Origin: Acidobacteriaceae bacterium
Lineage (GTDB): Bacteria > Acidobacteriota > Terriglobia > Terriglobales > Acidobacteriaceae
Direction of reading: 5' to 3'
DNA length: 64,000 nt
Assembly: GCA_028283625.1 (NCBI GenBank)
Contig: JAPWKG010000008.1
Coordinates: 1-64,000, forward strand
The position numbers were made by a program, and so were the translations under genes. The notes under the pieces are model-generated. The model had not been told where the DNA came from. It saw only the letters and a list, made by a program, of their open reading frames with translations, and did no database searches. This document shows positions 1 through 10,300 of the stretch, piece after piece (position 1 is the stretch's first letter; every line of letters begins with the position of its first letter).

Positions 1-1
1 A

Positions 2-3000
2 ATCGAAAATGAAGAGACGCATGTGGTGCGTCGCGTGCTTTCCGGGCAGGATGGGTCGTTCAGCATCTCTCCGTTGGCGATCGGAACGTACACCCTGACT
101 GTGGAGCACGATGGGTTCGCGCGCTTTATCCAGAGTGGATTGCGCGTTACAGCTCAGGCCAGTGTGCAAACGCAGGTGACGTTGCAGGTGGGTTCTGTGA
201 GTCAGGCGGTGGAGGTTACGGCTGTGGCGTCGTTACTGGATTCGCAGAGCTCATCGCTGCAGCATCTGGTTGACCAACATGAGATCAATGCGTTGCCGTT
301 GAACGGTCGTAATGTGGCGTTTCTTGCACAGACCTCTCCGGGCGTTACGTTTGCCCAGGCCGATTCGCGCGGACTTGCGGCAAGCGGATCGTTTAGCGCC
401 AACGGTCAACGCCGTGGCCAGAACGACTATCTTCTGGATGGCATTGATAACAACGCCGCCATCATGGATTACGTGAACCAGACGCAGTACGTTATTCTTC
501 CGCCGCCCGATGCCTTGCAGGAGTTTGTGGTGCAGACGAATAACTACTCGGCAGAGTTTGGTCACTCGGCAGGCGCGGCTTTGAACGTGTTGACGCGCAG
601 CGGCACGAATGCGTTTCACGGAGACGCATGGGAGTATTTGCGCAACGATGTGCTCGATGCTCGAAACTACTTTGCGCGCTCAGGCCGCAAGCCCGCGTAT
701 CGGCAGAATCAGTTTGGCTTTGCTGCGGGTGGTCCGCTGATCGTGCCCAAGCTGTACAACGGCCGCGACAAGACCTTCTACTACTTCGACTATCAGGGAA
801 CGCGCATCGCGCAGGACAGCAGTAAGGTCGTTTCGGTGCCAACGCTGGCTGAGCGCAACTCAGGCTTTACCGATCTCAGTGACCTTGTCCTGCTTCAGAG
901 CGGCACGAAGACCGATGCGCTGGGGCGCGTCTTTCCGGTGGGTACAGTCTTCGATCCGGCGACGACCCGTGCGGTGACCGCAGGCGCGGTTGATCCTGTA
1001 TCGGGTCTGACCGCTGCGAGTTCCAGCTATGTGCGCGATCCGTTTTACTCTGGTGCGATTGCAGGGCAGGCGAACTTTACGGGTGCGGCGCAGCGCAGCT
1101 TGCTGAATCAGCTTCCTGCCGATCGCCTGAGCGCTGATGCGATCGCGTTGCTGAATCTGTATCCCGACCCGCAGGGGGCTGGGATCACGGCGAACTATAC
1201 GTCCTATCCCACGGTTACGAACAACAGTAACGGGATTGATCTGCGCATAGACGAACACATCAGTGAACGGGACTCTGCATTTGTTCGGTACAGCTACCTG
1301 AATACGGATCAGGTGAACCCCGGCCCCTTTGCAGGAATTGCCGATGGCCAATCGAGCCGTCCTGGCAACGGAGCCACGCAGGCGCAGAACGTCGCGCTGA
1401 GCGAGACGCATATCTTCAGCAATGCGCTTGTGAACGAAGCGCGTTTTGGCTACAGCCGCGTTTCGGATATACGTCGTCAACTCTATGCGAATCAGTTAGG
1501 GATTCCGGCCCAGTATGGCATTGCAGGAATTCCGCAGTATGCAGGCAATGGAGGTCTTCCCTCGCTGTCCTTCGGTTTGCTGAACAACCTTGGTCAACCG
1601 GGATCGTTGCCAAGCAACAAGGCGAGTGACATCTCGCAGATCTCTGACAACCTCACCTACTCACACGGCCATCAGGTGATCCGTACCGGTGTTCTTTGGG
1701 AGTACATTGCGTACCCGACTTCAACACCGTCGTCGTCGCGTGGATCCTTTGGCTTTAGCGGACTTTATACTTCGGTCTTCGGTGCTACGGATGGGTCTAC
1801 AGACCGGGCACAGTTTTTGCTGACTCCCTCGGTCGACAGCTACAGCCATGCGTATGACTATCTTGGTGGTGCAAACAGCGTGAGTGCATCGAGCTTTCCG
1901 CCGATCAGTAACCTGCGTCGCCAGTACTTCGGCGCGTATGTTCAGGACGATTGGCGTCTCTCGTCGAAAGTCACCGTAAATCTTGGCTTGCGTTGGGAGC
2001 GCTATGGCGTTCCTACAGAACGGGACAACCGGCAGGCAAACTTCATTCCGGGTTCTCCTTCCAACCCGAGCGTTGGTGCGCAGTTTTTATTACCGCGCTC
2101 ACAGGTCGCCTCTATGCCTCAGGCGTTTCTCAACCTTCTGGCAAAGGACAATATCGCATTCGTTCCAACCGATAATGCAGGTCTTGGTCAAACGCAGTCT
2201 ATGAACTTTGCTCCTCGCTTCGGTGTAGCCGCGCAGCTTACACCGCGGTTTGTAGTTCATGCGGGTGCAGGCCTCTTCTACGGCGGGTATGAGAACTATG
2301 GTCTGAGCGCTATGCCGGCGGCAAATTTTCCATTCAATATCGCAACCAGCTATACGGCGGCAAATGCTGTGACTCCACTCACGGCAGACCATTCCGTTGG
2401 GCCTTTGAACAACGGTCTTCTGAACGTCCCTCTCAGCGCTTCGAACGCAAACCTGACGAACATCAGCCTTCTGGGGCGTGCCTATAACTGGAAGAGCGCC
2501 TACACGGAAGGCTATAACGCACAGCTGCAGTACCAGGTTTCGAGCAGTACCGTTGTGAAGATAGCGTATGCAGGATCAGTGTCGCGGCACCTTCAAACTT
2601 CGATTGGCTCCAATACGCTCAGCCAGATTCTGCCTGCTACCGCGAACGCACAAAAGAACAGCTTCTTTCCTGACTTTGCGCGCGGTGGATCCTATGTGAT
2701 TCCATCCGCTGTGACGAACTACAACGGACTGCAGGCGGAGGTCACGCGCCAGACGCAGTCGTTGCTGCTCGATGTAAATTACACCTACTCCAAGTGCCTT
2801 GGAGACGCGCGAGATCTTCTGGATAACACTATCGGCGGATATCGAGCGCCGTGGGTGGAAGGCGTGGGCATCGGTGCCGACTATGGCCTTTGCGATACGG
2901 ACGTTCGCAACCTCTTCCATGCCAGCGGTACATGGGCTCTTCCGTTTGGGCATGGGCACGCATATCTGACGAACGGCCCCGCTTCGTGGTTTGCAGGTGG

Positions 3001-3451
3001 TTGGTCGTTGCAGGGCATCGGTACGGTACAGGATGGACAGCCGTTCACCGTAACTTGCACCACGACCAATAGCGCTGGCCTGGGTTGCAACGCCTTGAAG
3101 GTTCAAGGGCAAAATCCCTACGCTGGCTTGCACAACGCACAGCAGTTTCTGAATCCAGCCGCGTTTGCCAATCCTGCAACGGGGGCGACAGGCATTGCAG
3201 CGCTTGGCGGTTCTCCTACGCAGGTCACAGGGCCGGCGTATCGAAAGCTCGACCTTTCCGCATTCCGTCAGATTCCTCTGGCTAACTCTGTGCGGTTGGA
3301 ACTGCGTGCAGAGGCGTTCAATATTACGAACACCGCAAACTTTTCTGCACCCAGCAATCTTGTGTTCACTACCCCATCAAGCTTCGGGCAGATCACCAGC
3401 ACCCGAGACAACGCCCGCCAACTGCAGTTTGCGGCAAAGGTTTATTGGTAA
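2..3451 (+). CDS. Oar-like TonB-dependent receptor, 5' end cut by window edge
   Basis: The frame is open from the first bases of the window, so the true start and signal peptide lie outside; about 1149 residues are visible. The visible part begins inside a carboxypeptidase-regulatory-like beta-sandwich (GSFSISPLAIGTYTLTVEHD), then a plug-like segment (INALPLNGRN, DYLLDGIDNN, EFVVQTNNYSAEFGHSAG) and a long beta-barrel with repeated aromatic strand ends, finishing in a terminal Trp. This layout is that of Oar/CarboxypepD_reg TonB-dependent receptors, outer-membrane importers energised by TonB/ExbBD. The substrate cannot be read from sequence. A sulfatase gene starts 14 bp downstream in the same direction, so a sulfated glycan or sulfate ester is a reasonable guess. 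A GTG at 23 could be mistaken for a start, but it lies within the conserved fold. Confidence 0.9.
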   Translation: MENEETHVVRRVLSGQDGSFSISPLAIGTYTLTVEHDGFARFIQSGLRVTAQASVQTQVTLQVGSVSQAVEVTAVASLLDSQSSSLQHLVDQHEINALPLNGRNVAFLAQTSPGVTFAQADSRGLAASGSFSANGQRRGQNDYLLDGIDNNAAIMDYVNQTQYVILPPPDALQEFVVQTNNYSAEFGHSAGAALNVLTRSGTNAFHGDAWEYLRNDVLDARNYFARSGRKPAYRQNQFGFAAGGPLIVPKLYNGRDKTFYYFDYQGTRIAQDSSKVVSVPTLAERNSGFTDLSDLVLLQSGTKTDALGRVFPVGTVFDPATTRAVTAGAVDPVSGLTAASSSYVRDPFYSGAIAGQANFTGAAQRSLLNQLPADRLSADAIALLNLYPDPQGAGITANYTSYPTVTNNSNGIDLRIDEHISERDSAFVRYSYLNTDQVNPGPFAGIADGQSSRPGNGATQAQNVALSETHIFSNALVNEARFGYSRVSDIRRQLYANQLGIPAQYGIAGIPQYAGNGGLPSLSFGLLNNLGQPGSLPSNKASDISQISDNLTYSHGHQVIRTGVLWEYIAYPTSTPSSSRGSFGFSGLYTSVFGATDGSTDRAQFLLTPSVDSYSHAYDYLGGANSVSASSFPPISNLRRQYFGAYVQDDWRLSSKVTVNLGLRWERYGVPTERDNRQANFIPGSPSNPSVGAQFLLPRSQVASMPQAFLNLLAKDNIAFVPTDNAGLGQTQSMNFAPRFGVAAQLTPRFVVHAGAGLFYGGYENYGLSAMPAANFPFNIATSYTAANAVTPLTADHSVGPLNNGLLNVPLSASNANLTNISLLGRAYNWKSAYTEGYNAQLQYQVSSSTVVKIAYAGSVSRHLQTSIGSNTLSQILPATANAQKNSFFPDFARGGSYVIPSAVTNYNGLQAEVTRQTQSLLLDVNYTYSKCLGDARDLLDNTIGGYRAPWVEGVGIGADYGLCDTDVRNLFHASGTWALPFGHGHAYLTNGPASWFAGGWSLQGIGTVQDGQPFTVTCTTTNSAGLGCNALKVQGQNPYAGLHNAQQFLNPAAFANPATGATGIAALGGSPTQVTGPAYRKLDLSAFRQIPLANSVRLELRAEAFNITNTANFSAPSNLVFTTPSSFGQITSTRDNARQLQFAAKVYW

Positions 3452-3465
3452 AGGAGTAAGAAGTG

Positions 3466-4920
3466 ATGGCTGAGAGAAACGACTCGCGTCGTAATTTTTT
3501 GAAGGCTTCCGTAGCGGCTGCTGTTGCTGCTGCAACACCGGTTGCCGCTGAGGCAGCGCAGGGCGAAAAGAAAAATGTTCCTGCGAAGAAGCCAAACGTC
3601 ATTCTTTATCTTGCCGATCAGCTACGTTGGGATTTCATCGGTGCGAATGGGAAGAACAGCTCCGTTCGTACGCCGAACATCGACGCACTGGCTGCGCGTG
3701 GCAAGAACTTTACCCAGACCGTTACCAACCAACCAGTATGTGCACCGGCACGTTCCGTACTCTTCACGAGCCGTTATGCAACAGAGACGGGAGTCTGGCA
3801 CAACGGTCTTGAGCTGAAGAAGTCCTTGCCCACGTTGGCCGGTGAGCTACGGAATGGGGGATACACCGCGAACCTTATCGGCAAATGGCACCTTGCGCTG
3901 GAACGCAAAGAAGATGGCGGAAGTCCTGGCCCGGTGAAAGCGGAAGACCGCGGTGGCTTTCTCGACTTGTGGGAGGGCGCGAACGCGATTGAAAATACTT
4001 CACATCCTTATGAAGGAACGATCTGGGATCGGGATAACCAACCGATCGAGTTCAAAGACGAATACCGTGTTGACTTTCTTACCGACCGGGCAGAGCACTT
4101 TCTACGAGAGAAACAGGAGAAGCCATTTTTCCTGTTCATCTCGCAGCTGGAACCACATCAGCAGAATGATATGCATCAGCCGATTGCACCAAAAGGCGTT
4201 GCGCAAAAATATCTGAACGTCTCAGTTCCGGAGGATCTACGAGCACAACCCGGAATATGGCAGGCTCAACTGCCGGATTACTACGGTTGCATCGAAGCAA
4301 TCGATCAATCTGTTGGCAGAATCCGTACGGTGCTGGAAGAGGAAAATCTTGCGGAGAACACGATCTTCATCTTTATTAGTGATCACGGTTGCCACTTCGG
4401 AACGAGAAATCAGGAGTACAAGCGGAGTACGCATAATAGCTCGATTCGGGTGCCCATGATTATCGACGGCCCGGGATTTGAGGGTGCGCAACAGATTCCG
4501 GAACTGGTTGGATTGATCGATCTCGCGCCAACCGTACTGGAGGCGACGGGGCTTCCTGTCCCACCCAGTTGGAAGGGGAAGAGCGTTTTGCCTCTACTGG
4601 ATAAGCCGCAGGCTCGGCAGCAGTGGCCGAACCAGCAGTTGATTCAGATTAGTGAATCAATGACAGGGCGGGCGATTCGTACGCCGGACTGGACGTATTG
4701 CGTCGCCGATCTGAGTGGTGCAAAAAATCTGCCTGCCGCCAAGGTCTATACGGAGTACCAGATGTACGATCAGCGTGCCGACCCGAACGAGCTCGTGAAT
4801 CTGGCGGGGCGGAAGGAGTACAAGGAAAAGGCCGCGGAGTTGCAGGCGCAGCTCAAGAAGCTGCTTGCTTACGCCGGAGAAGAAATTCCGGAGATTGAGT
4901 CAGCCAAGCTCTATCCGTAA
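3466..4920 (+). CDS. Tat-exported sulfatase (type I, formylglycine dependent)
   Basis: 484 residues. The N-terminus carries a twin-arginine signal (SRRNFLKAS followed by an Ala-rich stretch), so the enzyme should fold in the cytoplasm and act in the periplasm. The sulfatase signature CAPAR at residues 92-96 fits C-x-P-x-R, in which the Cys becomes formylglycine; SDHG near the middle is the second metal-binding segment. Family members hydrolyse sulfate esters of carbohydrates or aryl compounds. ATG 3466 is preferred over the GTG 3 bp upstream because AAGGAG (3451-3456) sits 9 bp before it. It directly follows an Oar-type receptor, suggesting a transport and desulfation pair. No sulfatase-maturing enzyme is in the window, so it must be encoded elsewhere. 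Substrate unknown. Confidence 0.92.
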   Translation: MAERNDSRRNFLKASVAAAVAAATPVAAEAAQGEKKNVPAKKPNVILYLADQLRWDFIGANGKNSSVRTPNIDALAARGKNFTQTVTNQPVCAPARSVLFTSRYATETGVWHNGLELKKSLPTLAGELRNGGYTANLIGKWHLALERKEDGGSPGPVKAEDRGGFLDLWEGANAIENTSHPYEGTIWDRDNQPIEFKDEYRVDFLTDRAEHFLREKQEKPFFLFISQLEPHQQNDMHQPIAPKGVAQKYLNVSVPEDLRAQPGIWQAQLPDYYGCIEAIDQSVGRIRTVLEEENLAENTIFIFISDHGCHFGTRNQEYKRSTHNSSIRVPMIIDGPGFEGAQQIPELVGLIDLAPTVLEATGLPVPPSWKGKSVLPLLDKPQARQQWPNQQLIQISESMTGRAIRTPDWTYCVADLSGAKNLPAAKVYTEYQMYDQRADPNELVNLAGRKEYKEKAAELQAQLKKLLAYAGEEIPEIESAKLYP

Positions 4921-4935
4921 GCCTGAGACGAAGGA

Positions 4936-4978
4936 CTGCTCCTACCGTGAAGCTGGCAGGGTAGGAGCAGTTTGTTTT
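4936..4978 (+). terminator. Rho-independent terminator of the receptor-sulfatase operon
   Basis: An 11-bp perfect stem (CTGCTCCTACC / GGTAGGAGCAG, arms 4936-4946 and 4960-4970) with a 13-base loop is followed by TTTGTTTT. It begins 15 bp after the sulfatase stop and overlaps the last codons of the convergent minus-strand gene. No T tract follows on the minus strand, so it works one way only. Confidence 0.85.
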
Positions 4979-7233
4979 ATCTCAGCAGGAGAAATAGCCG
5001 CAGCTTTTTGTTCGGCCAGCTGCGCATTGTGCGAATCTCCCGCCGAGCTGTAGAGCTGGGCCAGTGTGTGCCAGCGCTGTTCGGAGTTCGGGCTCAGCGC
5101 AAGAGCGGCCTGTTCCGATTGGATGGCGTGTTGCCAATCCTGCTGTTGGCTGTAGGTGGCAGCGAAGACGTCATAGATGCTGGCTCGCGCTGGGTTTGCT
5201 TCTGCTCCTGCGTCCGCAAGCAGTGCCAGCGCTTCTTGAAGTGTGAGCAGTGCTCCTCGGTGATCACCGTTCAGTACCTGCACCTTGGCAAGCGTCCAAA
5301 CAACATCGAAGCGTGGGAAGCTCTGCAGACTCAATGAGTGCTGGAGTGCAATGCCTGCTTCTCGATAGCGCTGTTCGTTGGCGTAAAGCAGGCCGAGCTG
5401 ATACCAACCTGCGTCAGAGGCGTGCAGATGAATTGCCTTTTGATAGTCCTTTTCCGCGCTGAGGAAGTCGCCCTGCGCAGCTTCTAGCTGTCCCTGCAAC
5501 AGTACAACGGAGTCGTCATTGGGGCTTATGTCCTGCGCGTTTGTGAGCGCGATTTGTGCATCTTCATATCGTCCCAGCATGAAGTAGACCACCGAGGCGT
5601 TTGCCAGCGTTTGATAGCGCTCCATTCTGGAGACACCCGGCATCGTCTTGTTGTCGATAAGTTGTTTTTGGCAGTCGATCCTTAGTGAGGAAAGCTGATC
5701 TGCGGGAAGAGCATTGTTCCGAACGAAGACAACGGCGGTTGCATCCAGATAGACGGGCGTCCATTGTTGCGAAGCGCAGTCTTCACGTAAGGGGATGCTG
5801 TCTATTCCGAAAAAGCGCGAGAGTGGGAAAATGATGGTGCGAAGTTGGTAGCGCTCTGCCGCTTGCGTCCACTGCGTGGAGTCAAGCGGCGCTCCGGTCA
5901 GGCGCATCTGCTCTGCGACAAGATGGTCTCCGAAGGGGAGATAACGGCCGTCAGCAAAATCGCGGTACTGCGGCCCCAGGCTCCAGGTCAGATAACTACT
6001 CAGGTTGAAGTTGGAGAAGAGCTGTGTGGGAAGGTGGTGCTCCAGCACGAAGTTGCTGGCTTGCTGCGGTAACCACCAGGAGGCTCCGGCACCGAAAAGC
6101 GTGATCTTGCCCTCGCGTAAGGATGATTTGTCGGTGACGATCTCATGAATGCTCCAGAGAGTGCCGAGGGCTGAGAAGCTCAACAGCAGAAAGCAGAGAG
6201 CGGTGCGTTTTTCCTGCAGTGCGCTGGGTAATTTTGTGAAGGCGTCAGCGAGTGCAAGCCCGTTGAGGATGCAGGCGATAGGGAGAAAGACTCCTTGCGT
6301 GCGCGCGGAAAAAAGGCACGCGACGATGGCCGCCGCGAGGAAGACCGAAGCTCCGAGACGGCGCTGCAAGGCGAGTAAGACGATGCAGAGCACAGAGATT
6401 GCCAGCAGGAACCAGATGCTGCTCGAGGGGCTAACGGTAGCGAGGTCGCTCCAGGCGAACTGCTTGTACAGCGGAATGAGTTCGAGCACCGTTGTCTTCT
6501 GCAGCGTGGACAGGTGCTCAAATGACATGGTGAGCGGATAGATGCGCACTCCCCACGGGTTCAGGAGCGTCGCAAGGAAAGCAGCTCCAATCCATGGAGC
6601 TGCCTGACGTAGATGTGCCTGTGCGTCGCGGCGTTGCGCGGGCAGCAGCATCTCGAGCGCTTCTGCTCCGCAGTAGCCCAGCATGAGACCTAAGCCGGCT
6701 AGAAAGCCGGTGTGCAGGTTGACCCAGAGGAACATCAGTACAGGAAGCAGAAAGAGCAATCGGCTGTTGCGGCGCAGGAGGTGGTCGAGCAGAATGCGGC
6801 TGACGGCCGCGGCAAGGACGACCGTAAAGAGGCCGGAGCGCGGGATCATCTGATCGGCGAGCGTCGGCGTTGCGATCAGCAGGAGCAACAGTGCGGCAAA
6901 GCGGTTGCGCCATCCTGCAAGAAATAGCGTCGCTACAAGAGCTGCCAAGCAGAACCAGGAGATGGCGGCATAACCGCCCAGGTGGAAGAGCTGCAGGAAG
7001 ACGATCCCTGAAAGGATGGGGTAGACCCATGGTGCGCCTGCAGCGGTGTAGGACAGCGTCTCCACCGAGGAGATGTGGTGTGTGCTGAGCAGAGTGCGTG
7101 CTTCTGCCATCTGCCATCCGAGGTCGAAATCGGCAACAGTTCTGAGGCCGGCAAAGCAGCCGTACAGGAGAACGACCAGAAACAGAAGAGACTTCGGTGT
7201 CAGCAGGCGGTGGTGGAGCGACGCGTTTCTCAC
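4942..7233 (-). CDS. Polytopic membrane protein with C-terminal TPR repeats
   Basis: 763 residues. The first 380 or so contain many hydrophobic helices (for example SLLFLVVLLYGCFAGL, AALLLLLIATPTL, LLFLLPVLMFLWVNLHTG) and recall GT-C-type or O-antigen-ligase-like membrane proteins, but I see no diagnostic catalytic motif. A periplasmic stretch of about 150 residues follows, then five or six tetratricopeptide repeats from about residue 540 to the end (NASVVYFMLGRYEDAQIAL, DAGWYQLGLLYANEQRYREA and so on). Such a protein could scaffold or modify cell-surface polymers; no function is assigned. GTG 7233 is the start because a stop codon lies two codons upstream in frame, though its purine-rich GAAAG is very close. 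It shares no clear operon with its neighbours. Confidence 0.75.
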   Translation of the reverse strand: MRNASLHHRLLTPKSLLFLVVLLYGCFAGLRTVADFDLGWQMAEARTLLSTHHISSVETLSYTAAGAPWVYPILSGIVFLQLFHLGGYAAISWFCLAALVATLFLAGWRNRFAALLLLLIATPTLADQMIPRSGLFTVVLAAAVSRILLDHLLRRNSRLLFLLPVLMFLWVNLHTGFLAGLGLMLGYCGAEALEMLLPAQRRDAQAHLRQAAPWIGAAFLATLLNPWGVRIYPLTMSFEHLSTLQKTTVLELIPLYKQFAWSDLATVSPSSSIWFLLAISVLCIVLLALQRRLGASVFLAAAIVACLFSARTQGVFLPIACILNGLALADAFTKLPSALQEKRTALCFLLLSFSALGTLWSIHEIVTDKSSLREGKITLFGAGASWWLPQQASNFVLEHHLPTQLFSNFNLSSYLTWSLGPQYRDFADGRYLPFGDHLVAEQMRLTGAPLDSTQWTQAAERYQLRTIIFPLSRFFGIDSIPLREDCASQQWTPVYLDATAVVFVRNNALPADQLSSLRIDCQKQLIDNKTMPGVSRMERYQTLANASVVYFMLGRYEDAQIALTNAQDISPNDDSVVLLQGQLEAAQGDFLSAEKDYQKAIHLHASDAGWYQLGLLYANEQRYREAGIALQHSLSLQSFPRFDVVWTLAKVQVLNGDHRGALLTLQEALALLADAGAEANPARASIYDVFAATYSQQQDWQHAIQSEQAALALSPNSEQRWHTLAQLYSSAGDSHNAQLAEQKAAAISPAEIKQTAPTLPASR

Positions 7234-7273
7234 CTTTCAAGGATGCCACGATGGCATTTAGCCGGTTTCAGCA

Positions 7274-7317
7274 GAAAAAAGAATGCCCGTCCGACTAGGT
7301 CAGCCGGACGGGCATTC
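7274..7317 (-). terminator. Rho-independent terminator after the second Oar receptor
   Basis: A 13-bp perfect stem (arms 7281-7293 and 7305-7317, GAATGCCCGTCCG type) is followed on the minus strand by TTTTTTC (7274-7280). It lies 19 bp past the receptor stop and before the minus-strand membrane-TPR gene, so that gene probably has its own promoter in the short gap 7234-7273. Confidence 0.88.
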
Positions 7318-7335
7318 GAGGAGAAGTTTTATGAG

Positions 7336-10300
7336 TTAGAACGAGTAGCCGAAGGAGAACTGCAGCACTCGCGGAGGATTGGGTTGAGCAATGGAGCTCC
7401 TGGTCTGGAAGCCTCCGATGGAGTTATTGGGAGTCAGGGTGCAGGTACCGCCGTCCGTTGAGCAGTCGCCGCTGGAGGTGTACTTTACCTGGTTGATGCC
7501 ACTACCAGCCTGCACATAGTAGTTTGCGGAGTTGAAGAGGTTGAACGCCTGTGCCTTCAGCGTGATCTTGTTCCGTGCACCGATCATGAAGTCGCGCTGC
7601 AGGCCGAGATCGATCTCCGTGATCCAGGGGCCAGTGTAGGAGTTCATATCCTCACCCGGAGCAAGACCATAACCGGGGGAGTTGCCACCGCCAAGTCCGG
7701 CGGCTGTATTGTTGGTGGACTGCTGAGCAGCGGAGTCGTTCAGGTCGCTGACCAGCGCCGTGTAGGGGCGTCCGGAGTTGAACTGGGAGATCATGCTGAT
7801 CGTCCAGTGGTTGAGGAGAGCACGAGCTGCTTCGCTGTCGCTGTTATAGGTCGGTGCATAGACCGTTGCGACCGAGAGGCGGTGACGCTGATCCAGCAGC
7901 GACAACCCATGCGTGTTCGAAAGATCGAACTGGTTGTAGAAGTCCACGCCGCTCTGTGTGCTCTTCGAGAGGGTGTAGGAGAGCACCAGGGATGCTCCCT
8001 TCGCCATCTGACGATTGACCTGCGTGAAGAACGAGACGTAGTTATTGATGCCGGGGCTGATGAGCGCATTGATCTGTCCGAAAGAAGAGCTGATAGCGCC
8101 TTCGGACAGGTTGTTGAGATTCGGCTCGGTAACAGAACCCGTGGGCGTGACGTAGGTGATGGTGCCGGTTGGGCGCTCCTGGTTCATGTCGTACGCGGTG
8201 GAGGAGGTGAGGTGCATGCCGTGCGACCACATGGAGCCAAGGGTGAGTACGGTATGCGGTGCAATCTCCTGATCAATCTGCAGGCTGGCATTGACTACAG
8301 AAGGCGTCTTGTAATTCGGCGCGATGGTTGCAATGTTGGTGCCGGAGCTGAAGCTGGAGCTGGAAGAGGGCAGCGCACCTGCGAAGACGACCGGAAGCGA
8401 CGTGCCTGTGGAGGTTGAGCTGAAGTCCGTAAGGCTTGCAGCGGTTTGCGAAACACCGTTCGCCTGCGTGGAGTTCTGATAGTTTCCACCTACGAAGATC
8501 TCGTAGTAGAGACCTGCTCCGCCACGGATCACCGTTTTGGTGGTCGGGGCGTAGGAGAAGCCAAGTCGTGGTGAGACGCGCTGGTACTGATTGTTGAACT
8601 TCTGAGTGAAAGGTAGCGCCGGGTTGCCGGCTGGGTTCGGATAAATCTGGAAATCTTCGCGTACACCAGCGGTAACGGTAAGGTTCCTGGCGGCCTTCCA
8701 GGTGTCGTTGATGTAGAAGCCCATGAACGGGTCGCTGAAGTTGTAGGTGGGATCGCCAGCTGTTTGCTGGAAGATGTTCCACTTACCCAGAGCGAAGTCC
8801 TCAAGACTGGTGAAGATATAGGTACCGTAGAAGTTGGCCGGGTTCCGTGTGGAGATGGAGTCGTGATTCAGGTCGTAACCCATTTCGAGCTGGTGCTTGC
8901 CGAGGATCCAGGTAAGGTGGTCGGCAAACTGCCACTGGTACTCGCGCAGGTTGTTGTAGGCGAAGGTTGCGTTGCCCAGAAGCAGCGTTGAGGATCCGCC
9001 TCCGTGTGACTGTGTGAGGATGATCTCCGGCGTTGTATCGGAGGGAGCCAGTCCCGAGGGCGAGTACATCTGTTCATCGCGCACGTAGCTGACGTGCATA
9101 TCGTTGACCAGGCTGTTGCTGAGGGTATGGGTCCAGTGAACCATAGCGACGTGGTCGCGTACGCCGTTGTTGCCCAGAAGCTCGGTGCCTGCAAAGCTTT
9201 CCGGGCTGAAGGTGATGATGCCGCCCGGTGACTGGAAGTGGTTGTAGTTGTAGAGCACCGTCAGGTGATCTTTTTCGCTCAACTGCCAGTCAAACTTGGG
9301 GAAGAACTCGTAGTCGTCGCGACGGCGCTGGCGTGGACCAAGGTTGCTGTGGATGACGTTGAGTGCGTTGGAGACGCCTTGTAGATAGGCCGGGCTGGTC
9401 GGGTCCGCTGCAATGTCGGCTTCGGAGAGTCCGGTTGCGACAGGGTAGTGGCTGTTGGGGGTGGGAAGAACCGTGCCGGTGGGCAAGCCGAAGTCAGTAA
9501 CGTCGGTAGCTGCCTGGCCGGGGTTGACGGCGTACAGCGGGTTCTTATGTCGTTGCTGTTCGTAGTCGAAGTAGAAGAATGCCTTGTCGTGGACGAGAGG
9601 ACCTCCGATGTCGGCGCCGAACTGCTGTAGTACGTTGAGGGGCTTGGCGTTGCCGTTGGCCTTGTCGACCGCGTCGTTGGCGCCTGTTGCGGAGTTCCGG
9701 TTGTAGTAGAACGCGTCGCCATGCCACTGGTTGGTGCCGGACTTGGTCACGGTATTGATGAAGCCTGCGCCTGCGCCACCGTATGCGGCACTATAGACGT
9801 TCGGCTGGACCTGGAACTCCTGAATCGCCTGCAGACCGAAGATGTAGGGGATTCGGGTGAAGCCGCGATTGTCGCCGTAGTAGTAACTGGTCGCATCCGA
9901 GCCGTCTACGGTGAAGGAGCTGGAACCGTTTGCGTTCGAGGCGCCACCGGAGGTGTTGTTGTAGCCGGAGAGGTCACCGCCGGACTGACCGGCAAAGGTG
10001 ATGTGGCCGAACTGGCCGTCCGTGGTGACGTTCGGCGTCAGAAGGACGAAGTCGGTATAGCGGCGTCCGCTCAGCGGAAGATTGGCGACGACATGCTGAC
10101 TGACCAGGGTGCCGATGCTGGTGTCGCTGGCGTCGAGCGAGGTATCCGATTGCGCGTCGACTTTGACAACGTCTCCGGCGGAACCGATGCTGAGTGCAGC
10201 GTTACCGCCGCTGGTGTGGCCGACGGAGATCGTAACGCCGGAGAGTTCTGTGGCGCGGAAGCCAGCAGCAGAGATGATGACCTGATACTCGCCGACGGGC

